NCBI GenBank assembly: GCA_015680685.1
Contig: MNCI01002826.1
Location: 27,893-91,892, forward strand
DNA: 64,000 nucleotides
Origin: Gnetum montanum
Lineage: Eukaryota > Streptophyta > Gnetopsida > Gnetales > Gnetaceae
Direction of reading: 5' to 3'
Part shown: piece after piece, positions 20,314 through 31,499 of the stretch
Layout: every line of letters starts with the position of its first letter
How positions within the stretch are numbered: position 1 is the stretch's first letter
Position numbers and translations under genes: made by a program
The notes under the pieces: generated by a model
Told to the model about the DNA's origin: nothing
Seen by the model: only the letters and a program-made list of their open reading frames with translations
The model's database searches: none

Positions 20314-21210
20314 TGATGAGTTGCATTTAGTTGGCTGCGTTGATGAGACGAAGCTGCGTCAACTAGACGAGGCTACGTCAATGAGGCCCCATCGACGCAG
20401 CATTAGTTTTCAACTATAAATACATTCATGCATCCACATTTATGTTAGTTAGAGATTGTAGTTGTGGAAAAGCTCTTGCTAATTTTCCATTTGAAAGTTA
20501 GAATTTTTCTCTGAGTGCCCATACCAAGAGTCATTGAGTGTACAAATCTTTATTTAAGAGTTGTTGTACCTGAGCACGACAAGGTATGTAGTAATAAAGA
20601 CAAGCTTTTTCATAAACCTTGTAGCACTTTGGATAGATTAGCTATTTTATTTATGCATTTAATGTTCTCAATTATTTGTTAAATGTTTTCAATTAGTTAT
20701 TAAATATTTTTTAGTTATTATATTAATGAAGAAATTAAGCTAGATATATTACATACATAAGTATGATTGCTTTGAGCGTAACATGTATTCACTTGGTAAT
20801 CCTAGCAGTGTTATTGCTTGGTATGCCCAATAGTGTAGTGCTTGGTCACCCAGCAATGGATACATGGGTTCAGTACATGTACAAAAAGTGGGATCAGATG
20901 CATATGTTAGGATTAGTTAAATGCTAGTTAATTAGTTAACTTAGATTAGTTAATTAAATTCCTTATATCCACATTTTGAGCACCAAACTATAAAACACAA
21001 AATGATAAAAATCAGATGCCTTAGTTATACTTAACCATACCAACGAATGTCCCAAGTGTAATTGGGAAGACAACGATTGATCTAGGGCTAGATTCACTTC
21101 CTAAAGAACTAGTGCACTGGAAATGATAAAGTCCATGAAATTCAACTAGATCGCATGTGAATGCTTTGTGATTCGTATGGTTGGACATAGGGGTACCTCG
21201 CTGCTCATCA
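20314..21210 (+). repeat. B2 3' LTR
   Basis: 897 bp, TGATGAGTTGC … GCTGCTCATCA. U3 carries TGCGTTGATGAG, GCGTCAACTAGACGAG, ACGTCAATGAGG and CATCGACGCAG subrepeats (20,331-20,400), then TATAAATA. It retains more CpG than the other family LTRs. No primer-binding site follows, as expected for a 3' LTR. Confidence 0.88.
20415..20422 (+). promoter_or_regulatory. TATA box of B2 3' LTR
   Basis: CAACTATAAATACATT lies about 15 bp after the last U3 subrepeat. Confidence 0.7.
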
Positions 21211-21481
21211 AATGGTAAAAAAAAAGGAAAATAGCTACTAAAGGTACCGAAATGCAGGTTGCATGCTTAAGCTCATGAGACATGCACAACAAAATTAGCA
21301 ACATGTACAATTATGAAGGCCAATGATGCATAATGGATTCTTCCTTTTGAAGATGGTGGAATACTTAGTTGTGGGAAAATGTTGAAATTGGCAAGAGTAG
21401 AAACAAAGAAGAAATAAGTGTAAAATCTTGAAGTAGAATGCATGGTGGTACTTGTAGTAGGTAGGAATGAATCTGATTCTA
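21211..21481. other. Unassigned flank between B2 and E
   Basis: AT-rich sequence that matches neither the B LTR nor the E right LTR. It replaces the last roughly 390 bp expected at the 3' end of the left E LTR, so a deletion or recombination joint lies at about 21,482. I see no gene. Confidence 0.5.
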
Positions 21482-22499
21482 ACAAGAAAACTAGAAATAG
21501 AGAGAGATTCAATGGACTGAGAAAAAAAATCAAATTTGTGTGAAATATCAAATATTTAAGCAAGATAAATCCATGCAAGGAAATCCTTCACAATTAAGTT
21601 ATTCCAATTCAATCAAACTATGAATTATCCAAACCCTCTGAGCTCAACAACAAATTTTATAAAGATAATCTTATTATACTACCAAAAAATTTTGTATAAA
21701 TGAAAAAGTACGAGTCTATATTTTGGCTAGTTAATAGTTGTCAAAGATTACATTCAGTAGAGCCTTCAAAATTTTGACAATTTCAGGATTGAAATACTAA
21801 GGCAATACACTTTAAAATATCAAGCTATTTCAGTCATCTCAAAATACCAAAGAGTTTCCTAGATTCTCTATGCTCGAAATAGGTAATTTCATTAAGACAC
21901 TACTATTAAATTGCTCTTGAAGCTTTTTAACAACATAAGGTCTCCTATGGATAATCTTAATAGGAGTCTAATATTGTGCAAAAACATAGCTATAAAAGCA
22001 ACCTAGAGAAAACCCCAAAATTAAATGCCAAGCACAATACTATCTAAACTATTAGTTAAGCAACTAAAACAAAATAGGAAGAAATAAATTCACAGGATTA
22101 AAACAAAGAAGCTAGATTGATATCTTTAGCAAGCCATGCTTTTACAATCTTCAGTATTCTTCAAAGTTGCTCCACCCCCTTGAAGCCTATTTATAATGGC
22201 TTCAGGGTACTTATAATCATCATGAAAAGATGAGATGGGTTGCAAACATTATGAGGGTTAGTTATAACCATTATAGAGATAAATGCTATAGTTGACAAGT
22301 GTCATATTTAGTGGTTACAACATCATGAAAAATTAAAATTCAATTGCAACCACTATTAGGAAAGTTACAACTTCCATAAAAATGAAAGAAATAATAGCCA
22401 AATGTCTTCTTCATATAGGATGTTATACAAATGTCCCTTAAATCTCTTTTCTCCATGAATAAAAATATCCCCTTTTGGAAGTGAATAAAGGAAAGGATG
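21482..22499 (-). repeat. Left (3') LTR of E, first part
   Basis: Matches 30,410-31,474 at roughly 85% by eye. It is truncated at its 3' end at 21,482 and split by insertion of Y after GGATG (22,495-22,499). TATA box: TATAAATA on the minus strand at 22,188-22,195. Confidence 0.85.
22495..22499. other. Target-site duplication of Y, left
   Basis: GGATG, identical to 25,271-25,275. The empty site in the right LTR of E reads AAAGGATGGTAAAGTG at about 31,468. Confidence 0.85.
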
Positions 22500-22590
22500 T
22501 GTTGTGGCCAACCTTACCCATGCTATTGCATGGGGCCATGATAAAAAAAACTATCCTATAAAATCATATATTATTTCACCAAGCAATGTT

Positions 22591-22710
22591 AACATGCAGG
22601 AAGGTGGACCAATGTGTGAGAAGGTAAACTGACATGCAAGGAGGTGGATTGATGTGCAAGAAGGTGGATCAATGTGCAGGAAGGTGGATTGACATGTGGA
22701 GAGGTGAAAC
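22591..22710. repeat. Six 20-bp tandem units in Y left LTR
   Basis: Consensus GACATGCAGGAAGGTGGATC, exact 20-bp period, ending 16 bp before the TATA box. Confidence 0.85.
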
Positions 22711-22726
22711 TTCACTAGTAAGTAGC

Positions 22727-22733
22727 TATAAAG
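22727..22733 (+). promoter_or_regulatory. TATA box of Y LTR
   Basis: GTAGCTATAAAGTAG here; the right LTR has GCAGCTATAAAGCAG (24,356-24,362). Conserved position just after the tandem array. Confidence 0.6.
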
Positions 22734-23688
22734 TAGAGAATAAATACAATGTCAAGAGGAGGGGGAGCAAGGGCCTCCTTAACAAAATGAGCTCTCTTCC
22801 CAAATAGCTGCATCTCTCTCTATTGAGGTGGATGCAGATGGGTAGGGGATCTCTAGGGGCTAAGAAACTAGCAGATGATAGTTTTCTCTCTCTCTCTTCT
22901 CCTATTTTTCTTGGGGCAACACTGGCTTAGCTAACACACACGAACGATGGGCACAGTAAGGGGGTTCTGCAATTCTGTTTCTTTATTCTTGGTAATAAAT
23001 TGATGACAGTTAGTAGTGGCAAAGCTACATGGATGACATTCAACAATCTCAGCAGGAAACCAAGAGGCAACAATTTTCTTTTCCTTTTTCATGATGGACC
23101 CACGATGGCAATAGATGTAGGATTGGAGACAACAATGTGTTTACCAGCATGTGACAGCAAGATCTGGTGGCTCATTCTTTCTCTCTTTGTGTTGTGGTGT
23201 TGTAATAGTTGACAGTAGCCGTTGCAGGCACGGGTTCTATAGTTTCGTTCTACTTTTGGTGGGCAATGCATCTGCGCCAAGGCTCTCGAAACAAAGATAA
23301 ATTTCTCTCTCTTACGCTAGTGATAGGGCACGTTCTATCTATGCATCAATGGATCCCTTCATCCAGCCTCTTCTCTTTCTCTCCCTCCTTTGGCAACTAT
23401 AGGCAGTTTTGGCTACGGTAGCATCAACAATGGACTAGTGGAAAATAATGGTAACAACTAGGAAGTAGGGAAAATTTATTTTGGTTACCTTTTGTATTTT
23501 TGAATTCGAGACACTCATTCCAATTAAAATTTTTATTTTTTTACTATTTTTAAAAGACTATGTAGCCCTCTCTAGTTGAGACTATTCCTAGATTTCCGTA
23601 CCCATATAGAAGGTGCCCTAGGCAATAGTCTTCTAAAATGAATTTTTTCTCCCCAAGTGTTGGTGCAACTAAAATTTATGCATCAACA

Positions 23689-24071
23689 CCTTTTTGGTAC
23701 TAGAAGGAGGGCATTTCTCCCACCTTTTATTTATCAACTCATTTTTCCATTTCCTTGTGGCTATTTCATTTTCTGATCTAGTCTTGGAACCTATTCAATT
23801 TTTTTCTTAAAAAAACCTAAACCTTTGTCTCTAGATCCTTTATTTTCAGCCTTTTTTTTATGCTCCCTATTTTTTGAAAATTGTTGTTACCAAAACCTTT
23901 TTTTTATAACCCTCATATCCCAATGTCATTTTTGAATTTTTGATTCTGGCAGTCCTTTACCTGAGTCCTAACTTGGGTGAGGTGGTTTTATTATTCAATT
24001 TAAATTTATTTTTTAAATTTTTTTCTTATTTTATTATTTTCCTTTTAAGATTTTGTGGTTTTAAAAATTTT
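23689..24071 (+). other. Y interior, non-coding
   Basis: 383 bp of T-rich sequence without an ORF. The primer-binding site is near its start. I do not see a convincing polypurine tract before 24,072. Confidence 0.75.
23695..23712 (+). other. Y primer-binding site
   Basis: TGGTACTAGAAGGAGGGC, six bases after the LTR. It differs from the element A site (TGGCGCTAGAAGGAGGGC) only by C-to-T and G-to-A at the CpG. Confidence 0.85.
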
Positions 24072-25270
24072 TGTTGCCAACCTCGCCCATGCTATTGCAC
24101 GGGGCCATGATCAACAAAATTGTCTTATAAAATCATATACCATTTCACCAAGCAATGTTAATGTGCGGGAAGGTAGACTGACATGTGGGAAGGTAAACCA
24201 ACATGTAGGGAGGTGGATCGACATGCATGAAGGTGAATCGACATGCAGGAAGGTGAACTGACATGCAGGGAGGTGAATTGACATGCAGGAAGGTGGATCA
24301 ACATGCAGGAAGGTGGACCAATGTGCAAGGAGGTGAAACATCACTAGCAGGCAGCTATAAAGCAGAGAACGAAAGCAACATCAAGAAGAGGGAGAGTGAG
24401 GGCCTCCTTAACAAATCAGGCTCTCTTCTTGAACAATTGCGTCTCTCTCTATTGAGGTGCATGCAGATGGGCAAGGGGATCTCTAGGGGTTGAGAAACCA
24501 GTGAATGGTAGTTTTCTTCTCTCTCTTCTCCCATTTTTCTTAGGGTGACAGTGCTGTAGTTGATGTGCATGGATGGTGAGTGTGGTAGGTGGGTTCTACA
24601 ATCTTGTTTCTTTATTCTTGGTAACAAATTGACGATAGGCAGTAGTGGTAGAGCTATGTGGACAACAATCAAAAATCTTAGCAAAAAACCAAGAGGCGAT
24701 GGTGTTCTTTTTCCTTTTTGCAGTAGACCCATGATGACAACAAATGTAGGATTAGAGATAGCAACATGTCTACCGACACATGATAGCGAGATTTGGTGGC
24801 TCATTCTCTCTCTCTCTCTCTATGCTACAATGTTGTAGCAGCTAATAGCAACAATTGTAGGCACAGGTTCTACAGTTTTGTTCTATTTTTGGAAGGACAA
24901 ATTTTTCTCTCTTGTGTTGGTGATGGGGCACATTCTATCTATGCGTCAGAGACATGTTAATAGGCCTCTTCATCCAGCCTCTTCTCTCTCTGTCCCTCCT
25001 TTGACAGTTATAGGCAATGTTGGCTACAATAGCATCAACAACGGACCAACAACAACAAATGACGTTAGTAGCCACGAAGCAGGGAAAATTTATTTTGGTT
25101 ACCTTTTGTATTCTTGAATTTGAAACACTCATTCCAATTAAAATTTTTATTTTTTATACTATTTTTAAAAGGCTATGTAGCCCTTTCCAGCTAAGACTAT
25201 TCCTGGGTTTGAATACCCATACGGGAGGCACCCTAAGCAATATGCATCAATAAAGCAATATGCATCAATA
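24072..25270 (+). repeat. Y right LTR
   Basis: 1,199 bp, TGTTGCCAACC … ATGCATCAATA. It has nine 20-bp subrepeats where the left LTR has six. It lacks about 45 bp near the 3' end and has a 17-bp tandem duplication (AAGCAATATGCATCAAT) at its very end. Confidence 0.85.
24160..24339. repeat. Nine 20-bp tandem units in Y right LTR
   Basis: Same consensus as 22,591-22,710, with three more units. It is a protein-neutral array in U3 and not a CRISPR: there are no spacers. Confidence 0.85.
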
Positions 25271-25275
25271 GGATG
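25271..25275. other. Target-site duplication of Y, right
   Basis: GGATG directly after the LTR end …CATCAATA. It is followed by TTAAAGTGAAATAA, the continuation of the E LTR. Confidence 0.85.
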
Positions 25276-27206
25276 TTAAAGTGAAATAATGGGTTTTAAT
25301 AAATTATAGCAAAATTAACGATGTGAGTGCCACATGAATAATTAAACAAACACCAACAATAGGGTAGGCATATTTCCCATCTCAATCTAGCAACCTAGAC
25401 TATCGATATGTTTTTTTCTATTTGTGAGGTGATCGTCATTAGTGGTAGTGGCAATAGATGCAACTGAAGCTCTATACCTATTGACGCTCTAATAATGACA
25501 CCTACATTACCATGAACAAAGCCACCGCTGCTGCGTGCGCCTCGCTCGTCTTCATGTCGTCAATGTCGCAACAACTCCCACGCTATTGTTGCTGCATTCC
25601 AATTGTCAACCAGCACTTTCACAAGAGTCATGAGGGCTCCATCAAGGTCATTATTGGCCACGTCAATGGGTGTGATGCAGGTGACACAAACGACGGCCTC
25701 AATGATCCACTTTGCAGCAACACGGGATCAAGTCGCTCCACGTAGTAGACTCCAAGCTCAAAAATGTATAGAGTGTCAGAAATACAACCTGTCCTTGGCT
25801 AGGAATTATCAGGACCTCAAACGCCATGGTTTGGCCGACTTCAACAACAATGAGGTGAAGTTGTTTCTGGTGAAGAAGAAAGAGATCTTGTTGGCGATTT
25901 GGTTTGGGAGTTTGGAGTCATCCACCACGAACGTTTTCAGCATCGAAGTAGCCAGTGGCACTATCCATCATGGATGAAATGGCTCTATGCTTGAGCTTTG
26001 AGATCACGAGATTCAGCCATGTTCAACAGGAAAATGGAGACTTTGGAATTGGTACTCATTGCTGTTGTTGCCAGAGAATGTTTCCGATGGGTTGATGGTG
26101 ATACAAGTGAAGTTGTTGGAGAAGGTGGAGGCACTCAGTGGTTTCGGATCAGCCATGAAACTGAAATGCACGATGTAATGTGGAAATGCTTGTCTTCGAC
26201 TAGCCTAGTGTTCAACTTCTACCAGTGATCCTCACGTGGCTGCTTGAAGAAATACAACTCTACGTTGTGCTGAACCAGCTTAACATGCAAAATCAGAGCC
26301 TCATCCTCTATTAAAAAACAAGTACTAGCATATTCAAAATGAACCAATGCTTTAGCTAATAATTGCTGCAATGTCTACGAGGATGATTATGGATAGCTTT
26401 AATGTATGGACTTTCTAGATTTTCTACATCCCATGTATTTTGTACATCCCATGTATTTTGTAAATCCTCTTATTCAAATTTCCATTGGTTTCAATGTTCA
26501 ATTCTAGTATTTATAGGGAGCTTGATTTTCGTTCTCCAGCAATGGGGTATTTCCAAAATTGTTAGCATGATTCACGTCTATAAATCCATCACCACCCATG
26601 AACAGATACGTGACACCAAATCCATTGTGCTGTAGGTATCAGCATGAGTTGAAGATGCAGTTGTGCTCTATCTTATGGTATTCACAACGCAAGGATTCAC
26701 TAGACTGGATGAGTGTGATGGCGAAGTATAGTGCATAAATTAACTTATATGATGATGGGCATGCCTTGCCATGCTTGTGCCTTTTGAATTACCAAGTGAC
26801 AATTTTTCATAATGAATTTTCCGCAGCACAAGGGAGTCAGTAAAAACACTCTTTGGTAACTTGTTATCTGAAGGAGAACTAATATAAAATGCCACCTTGG
26901 AGTAAAGTAAAAGATTTCGTAATACTATTATCGGTTTTCAGTCCATCAAATTCGGAAATGGAATTAACCTAACCATTACAGAACTCTTATAATCTAAATG
27001 GTTGATAAATAAAGCTAGATTCTTTACCTTCTCCAAGTATTGGGTATTGTCATGCCTTAAAAGAAAACGTAAAATGTACTTGCCATTTGCAATGCCTTGA
27101 CTTTAATTTTAATCATATTCACTCCTTTCTTATTGATAATAATTCATTTTCTAGTGTTATAACCATTGTATAGTATGTTTCATGAAATGGCCAAAATGTG
27201 ACAACA
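25271..27206 (-). repeat. Left (3') LTR of E, second part
   Basis: Continues after the Y insertion from GGATG (25,271-25,275) and matches 31,470-33,586. Its minus-strand start TGTTGTCACATTTTGG adjoins the polypurine tract. It lies in U3 and contains the coding-like stretches described at 31,500-33,000. Confidence 0.85.
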
Positions 27207-27220
27207 TTTCTGCCTTTCTT
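27207..27220 (-). other. E polypurine tract
   Basis: AAGAAAGGCAGAAA on the minus strand, immediately before the 3' LTR start TGTTGTCACA. Confidence 0.8.
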
Positions 27221-27440
27221 AAAATGCTTAAAAAAATTTATGCAAGTTCTGTTTTAAATTGAATTGTAATTGAAGCCTTTATTGAAGTTTTTACAATTGA
27301 AAACATTAAATGTTTTTGGAGGAAAATTCCCATTGAACTTAAGGTTCAATGATATAAAAACCTCATTCCTATGAAACATAAATGAAAATTGTACACATAA
27401 AGCTATAGCATAAGCTACTCAGTAGAAGGGAAAAGGGTGG
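27221..27440 (-). other. E 3' untranslated segment
   Basis: AT-rich, non-coding stretch between the last coding trace and the polypurine tract. Confidence 0.55.
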
Positions 27441-27692
27441 TCAAAGTGACCCTTTTAGGAATATTTTCTTCTTGGATTCTATTGTAACCCAAGCTTTTTC
27501 CTCTTCCACTTGTTCTTTCAATGTTTCCACTTTTTCAATCCTCATGTTAACATTTATAACATTATTTCTAGAAAGTATCTCCTTCCAGTTTTCAAATGTT
27601 GTTTTAATTCCAATACTCAGGGCTTCATATTTGACCTTGTTGTATGCAAGAAAAAGATAGAGGAATGGTCTTGAAATTTTTTGGAAAATCAT
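27441..27692 (-). pseudogene. E coding remnant, possible RNase H fragment
   Basis: The 83-codon frame contains YNKVKYEALSIGIKTTFE, which resembles the N-x-x-A-E-Y-E-A-L-x-x-G-L segment of Ty3/Gypsy RNase H. It follows the protease by only 24 bp, so the RT-encoding part would have been deleted. The rest of the frame is charged and unrecognised. The match is short, so this stays tentative. Confidence 0.45.
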
Positions 27693-27716
27693 CCTTTACT
27701 AAAACTACTCCAATTT

Positions 27717-28412
27717 CTACACTTTTGAAGCTATAAGAACTATCAAAGTATAATTTCCATTTGTTCTTATCTTGAGATCTCTCATTTTAAACTTCTTGAA
27801 GCATGCAAATTTTGGATTCAAAAGAGCTTGTTTCATCAACTTTGTTTTTCCATTCAAAGTAATGTTTTCAATCATCAAAGGTTCATTATATATGTAAATT
27901 TGATTTGGTTTCCCTTTCCAAGGTAGCCACATATGTGAGTAATCTATTGATATGTAACTGGAGAAATTCTTACTCCAACTTCTACTTAACAAAAGACTAT
28001 GTGAATTTGGTAAATTTGCTACTTGAATAGTTACTTTACTTTTTATACGGGGTTCAAAAGAAATTTCTAATAAAACATTAGGCAGTTGACCCACAATCTT
28101 TACTCTACTTTTGTCCACTTGAACAATCTTTTTATTGGATTTTTTAGGAGTCAAACCAAGTTTTTTGCATATGGACAATGGCATAATAGTAGAGGTAGCT
28201 TCAGAATCAACCAAATAGTTATGAAGATATTTTTCTTTTAACATCATTGTCAAAAGAAAAGGATGAGCTTCTTTATCAAGAGTATAACTATAACTATAAC
28301 TATAACTAGTTTTTGATATCTTATCAATGTTAGTCACATAGCTTAATTTTGATTCTCCAACTTTCCCTTTACCTTTAATGAACTCTAAAGCTTTTCTTTG
28401 TTGATCTTCCAT
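27717..28412 (-). pseudogene. E aspartic protease region
   Basis: A 231-codon frame on the minus strand. The active-site motif is YLVDSEATSTIMPLSICKKL, in which the G of D-S-G-A has become E, so it is likely inactive. NSHSLLLSRSW followed by YISIDYSHMWLPWKGK matches the L-L-G-R-x-W and S-I-D-x-S-H-M segment of plant Ty3/Gypsy proteases. It is in the same frame as 28413-28628 and separated from it by one TAG, a likely decayed CAG or AAG. Confidence 0.8.
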
Positions 28413-29652
28413 CTATAATAATTGATATATGCTAATATTAGCCTTGACATGTTTAAGATCTTCAATCAAATCATATACTCCATCTTCATAAAAGCATAGT
28501 TTCTTCATCCATTTATTAAAAGTTTGATTTTGAGTAGTTTGCTCTACTTGATTTTTCTCTCTTCTCTTAGTAGATGGATCAGAGATGACATTTGAAGGCT
28601 TGGAAGAAATCAACCTTTTTTTTATCAAAGATTATATCCATTTTCCTCATTATTATTACACTGTTCGTCTGACGATATATCGTTTTCAGAATTTGATAGG
28701 AAAGAAGTATCACTAGATCCATTATTAGAAGATTTGCTTGCACAATGAACACTAGATAACTCATTATCTGATTCAATATCAAGAAAGTTGGACATAACAA
28801 CTTTACTTTCAACTTCATTGTCTGATGCCTTAGTATCTTGATGCTTATATTTTCTATTTTTCTTTTCTTCCTTAATTTTAATTTTTGCCAAATATTTTTC
28901 TAGTTTAACCACATTGTTGAATAAGTCTCTCATTAACTATCCTTTTTCAAATTCTTTGCTTTTAGACTCTAGCTTTGCCTTAATACAAGATGGTCTAGGT
29001 AATGCTTTAAGTTGAGCAAAATCTTGTATAGGAATCATTATTTTTTTCTTTTTTCTTTTTGAGTTGTGATAATTTCTTCATGATTCATGTTCAATTGTTT
29101 TTCTAATTGTATAGCTTCACTAAAGTAGTCATTCAACATTACCAATTTTGGAGTTCTTCTTAAAAAAATTGAAATATTGGGATTCACAATATTAAGATAA
29201 GTATTTCTAAGCATTTCATTTGATGGTCTACACTATCTTTGAAAGAGCCCACAATTTGGTTGAAATTTAATTGTGAAGTCTCTAATTGACTCTTTAACTC
29301 CTTGCTTAGCTTGTACTAGCCCATAGTACAGTTGTTGTTGATCCAATTGATTGCCAAATTGGGCCAAGAAAAGACTTTTCATATCATTCTAACTTATGAT
29401 ACTGTTACTTGGTAAGTTTGAATATCAAATCTAAGCCATATCCTTTAAATTTTCTACAAACAACCTACAAGCTTGAACTTGATATTGAATATTTGCATTA
29501 GCTAAGGCTAATTCAAATAAGTGAAGGTATTCTTTAGCCAAATAAACTTGTCCAGGAATAAAAGGCTCAGACAAATATTTATAAACTACCTTAGGAATAT
29601 CATTGTAGTTTTGAAATCCTAATGATGTAACTCTTTGTCAAGGATTTGCCAT
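28413..29652 (-). pseudogene. E gag remnant
   Basis: The ATG at 29,650-29,652 opens a frame with stops that shows a typical gag domain around 29,250-29,550: FVENLKDMA, YSNLPSNSIIS, NDMKSLFLAQFGNQ, VKESIRDFTIKF. Then follows a K/E-rich and S/N-rich acidic stretch (28,625-28,933) with frame shifts. Finally the segment VKANISIYQLL (28,413-28,628) leads into protease. The order and the ISIYQLL-type motif are usual for plant Ty3/Gypsy Gag-Pro. The stops fit C-to-T decay. Confidence 0.8.
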
Positions 29653-29993
29653 ACTATTAGAATTCCTTTTGATCATTGAACTCTTATACCTCTTTGACTT
29701 TATCCTATAGGTTGATAAGCTAGATAGAAGAGGTGATTGTTTTATCCTTTTGATCTTTACTCCACTACTTGTTCCAAACTCAAAAACCTTTTTCTATTTT
29801 TCTTTGGATGAATAATCAATCTTATAATTAAAAAATTCTTTTGAACCTTTGAAATCTTCCAAACTCTCAGTCTGTTTGGTCATTAACTCAAAATAGTATC
29901 TAATTTTTTAAGCTCTCTTAGCAACAAAAAAAATTGTTCATGTGCTATGACTATCAAACTCTTTGAATGTAATGAACTTAAGTAACAAATTTT
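29653..29993 (-). other. E 5' leader
   Basis: About 340 bp between primer-binding site and gag start. AT-rich, no supported ORF. Confidence 0.55.
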
Positions 29994-30014
29994 GAAGCCC
30001 TTCTTCTAATGCCA
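29994..30014 (-). other. E primer-binding site
   Basis: The minus strand reads TGGCATTAGAAGAAGGGCTT, seven bases after the LTR. It matches the element A site except for transitions only. Confidence 0.8.
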
Positions 30015-31143
30015 AAAGATCTGTTGGTGACTGTTTGGGATTGCCAATGTTGGGAGCCTCTAGGTCTCATGACCTTCAGGGCCACAAGATTGAAGGTGTT
30101 CTTCAAATAGGATTTAGGTGCTTGCTAGTCTCTAGTGACACCAAAGCCTAGATACCTCCAAATAGGCTCATTAGTTATGAAACAAACTAATCGTGAGTAT
30201 GTGTTTGTTGTTGTGAATGTTGAAATGGTTGGGTTGTGTATGAAACTGTAATTGGCTGTCATAAAAGAAATTCAGCTAACTTTGTCAAATATTGTGAATT
30301 TATCTATACAACTCCTATAGCATGTTACTTGTAATAAATAAAATTTTGCAAAAATGTTTGAGCACAATTCTGCTAATCTACTCTTAATTTCCCCCAAAGA
30401 AAAAATTCCACAAGAAAACTAGAAATAGAGTGAGATTCAATGGACTTAGAAAGAGAAAGAAAAGAAAGTATATTTGTGTGAAATCTCAACTATTTAAGCA
30501 CGATAAATCGACACAAGGAAACACTTTGCAATAAGGTTATTCTAATTCAATCTAACTATGAATTGTCCAAGCCCTCTGAGCTCAACAAACAATTTCATAA
30601 AGACAATCTTATTATACTAACAAAAATTGCTGCATAAATGACAAAGTAGGAATTTATATTTTGGCTAGTTAATAGTTGTCAAAGATTGCATTTAATAGAG
30701 CCTTAAAAAATTTGATGATTTCAGGATTGAAATACCAAGGCAGTACACTTTAAAACAATGAACCTATTTCAGTCATCTCAAAATACCAAAGATTTTCCTA
30801 GATTCTCTGTGCTCAAAATAGGCAATTTCATGAAGACATTACTATTAAATAGCTCTTGAAGCTTTTTAGCAACATAAGCTTTTCTATGGCTAATCTTACT
30901 AAGCGTCTAATATTGCACAAAAATAGAGCTATAAAAGCAACCTAGAGAAAAATCCAAAATTAAATGCCAAGCATGATATTATCTAAATTACTAGCTATAA
31001 CTAAAACAAAATAAGAAGAAATGAACTCACAAGATTAGAACAAAGAAGCTAAATTGATGTTTTTAGCAAGTTATGCTTTTACAATATTCAATATTCTTCA
31101 AAGTTGCTCCAACCTCCTTCCTTGGTATTATACCCTTGAAGCC

Positions 31144-31151
31144 TATTTATA
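31144..31151 (-). promoter_or_regulatory. TATA box of E LTR
   Basis: CACTATAAATAGG on the minus strand. The left LTR has CATTATAAATAGG at the same place. Confidence 0.65.
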
Positions 31152-31499
31152 GTGGTTTCAAGGTAGTTACAATCATCATAAGAAGTTGAGGTGGGTTACA
31201 AACATTATAGGGGTTAGTTATAACCACCATAGGGATAAATGCTATATTTGACAAGTGTTATGTTTTGTGGTTACAACATCATGAAAAATTCAAATTTGAT
31301 AGCAACCACTAAGGAAAGTTACATCCACTATTAGAGAAGTTACAACTTTCATAAAAATGAAAAGGATAATAGCCAAATGTCTTCTTCATATAAGATGTTA
31401 TACAAATGTCCCTTAAATCTCTTTTCTTCGTGAATAAAGATATCCCCTATTTGAAGTGAATAAAGGAAAGGATGGTAAAGTGAAATAACGGTTTTAACA

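Larger units (their letters stand above)
12297..21210 (+). mobile_element. Element B2: family-B retrotransposon with a third ORF
   Basis: The plus strand holds RT, RNase H, integrase, spacer, a U3-like promoter block, an extra ORF, a polypurine tract and the 3' LTR. The 5' LTR, gag and protease are cut off because B1 is inserted in RT at 12,296/12,297. It is the most complete copy of the pol-to-LTR part. A second copy with the same order on the other strand is B3. Confidence 0.8.
22500..23688 (+). repeat. Y left LTR
   Basis: 1,189 bp, TGTTGTGGCC … ATGCATCAACA. Six 20-bp subrepeats (22,591-22,710) lie just upstream of the TATA box at 22,727-22,733. Several ORF-like stretches are not conserved between the two LTRs and are not genes. 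Confidence 0.85.
22500..25270 (+). mobile_element. Element Y: small non-autonomous LTR retrotransposon (TRIM/LARD-like)
   Basis: Two direct LTRs (22,500-23,688 and 24,072-25,270) flank only 383 bp. The target duplication GGATG stands on both sides (22,495-22,499 and 25,271-25,275). The paralogous E LTR shows the unoccupied site at 31,470-31,474. A primer-binding site follows the first LTR. No gag or pol is present, so it depended on enzymes of another element; the shared primer-binding site points to relatives of A or E. Confidence 0.9.

Noticed and set aside
24160-24339. CRISPR-like array
   Set aside because: The 20-bp units are directly adjacent with no unique spacers, and the DNA is plant LTR sequence.
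25170-25245. tRNA-like or SINE head, from GGGTTTGAATACCC resembling a pol III B box
   Set aside because: It lies inside a well-delimited LTR, has no matching A box or cloverleaf that I can fold, and the other LTR copy does not keep it well.
25512-26228. Plus-strand ORFs at 25,512-25,745, 25,603-25,977 and 25,998-26,228 as a host gene
   Set aside because: They lie in the U3 of the left E LTR, overlap each other in different frames, and are only partly kept in the other copy. They are described as coding-like sequence, not as genes.
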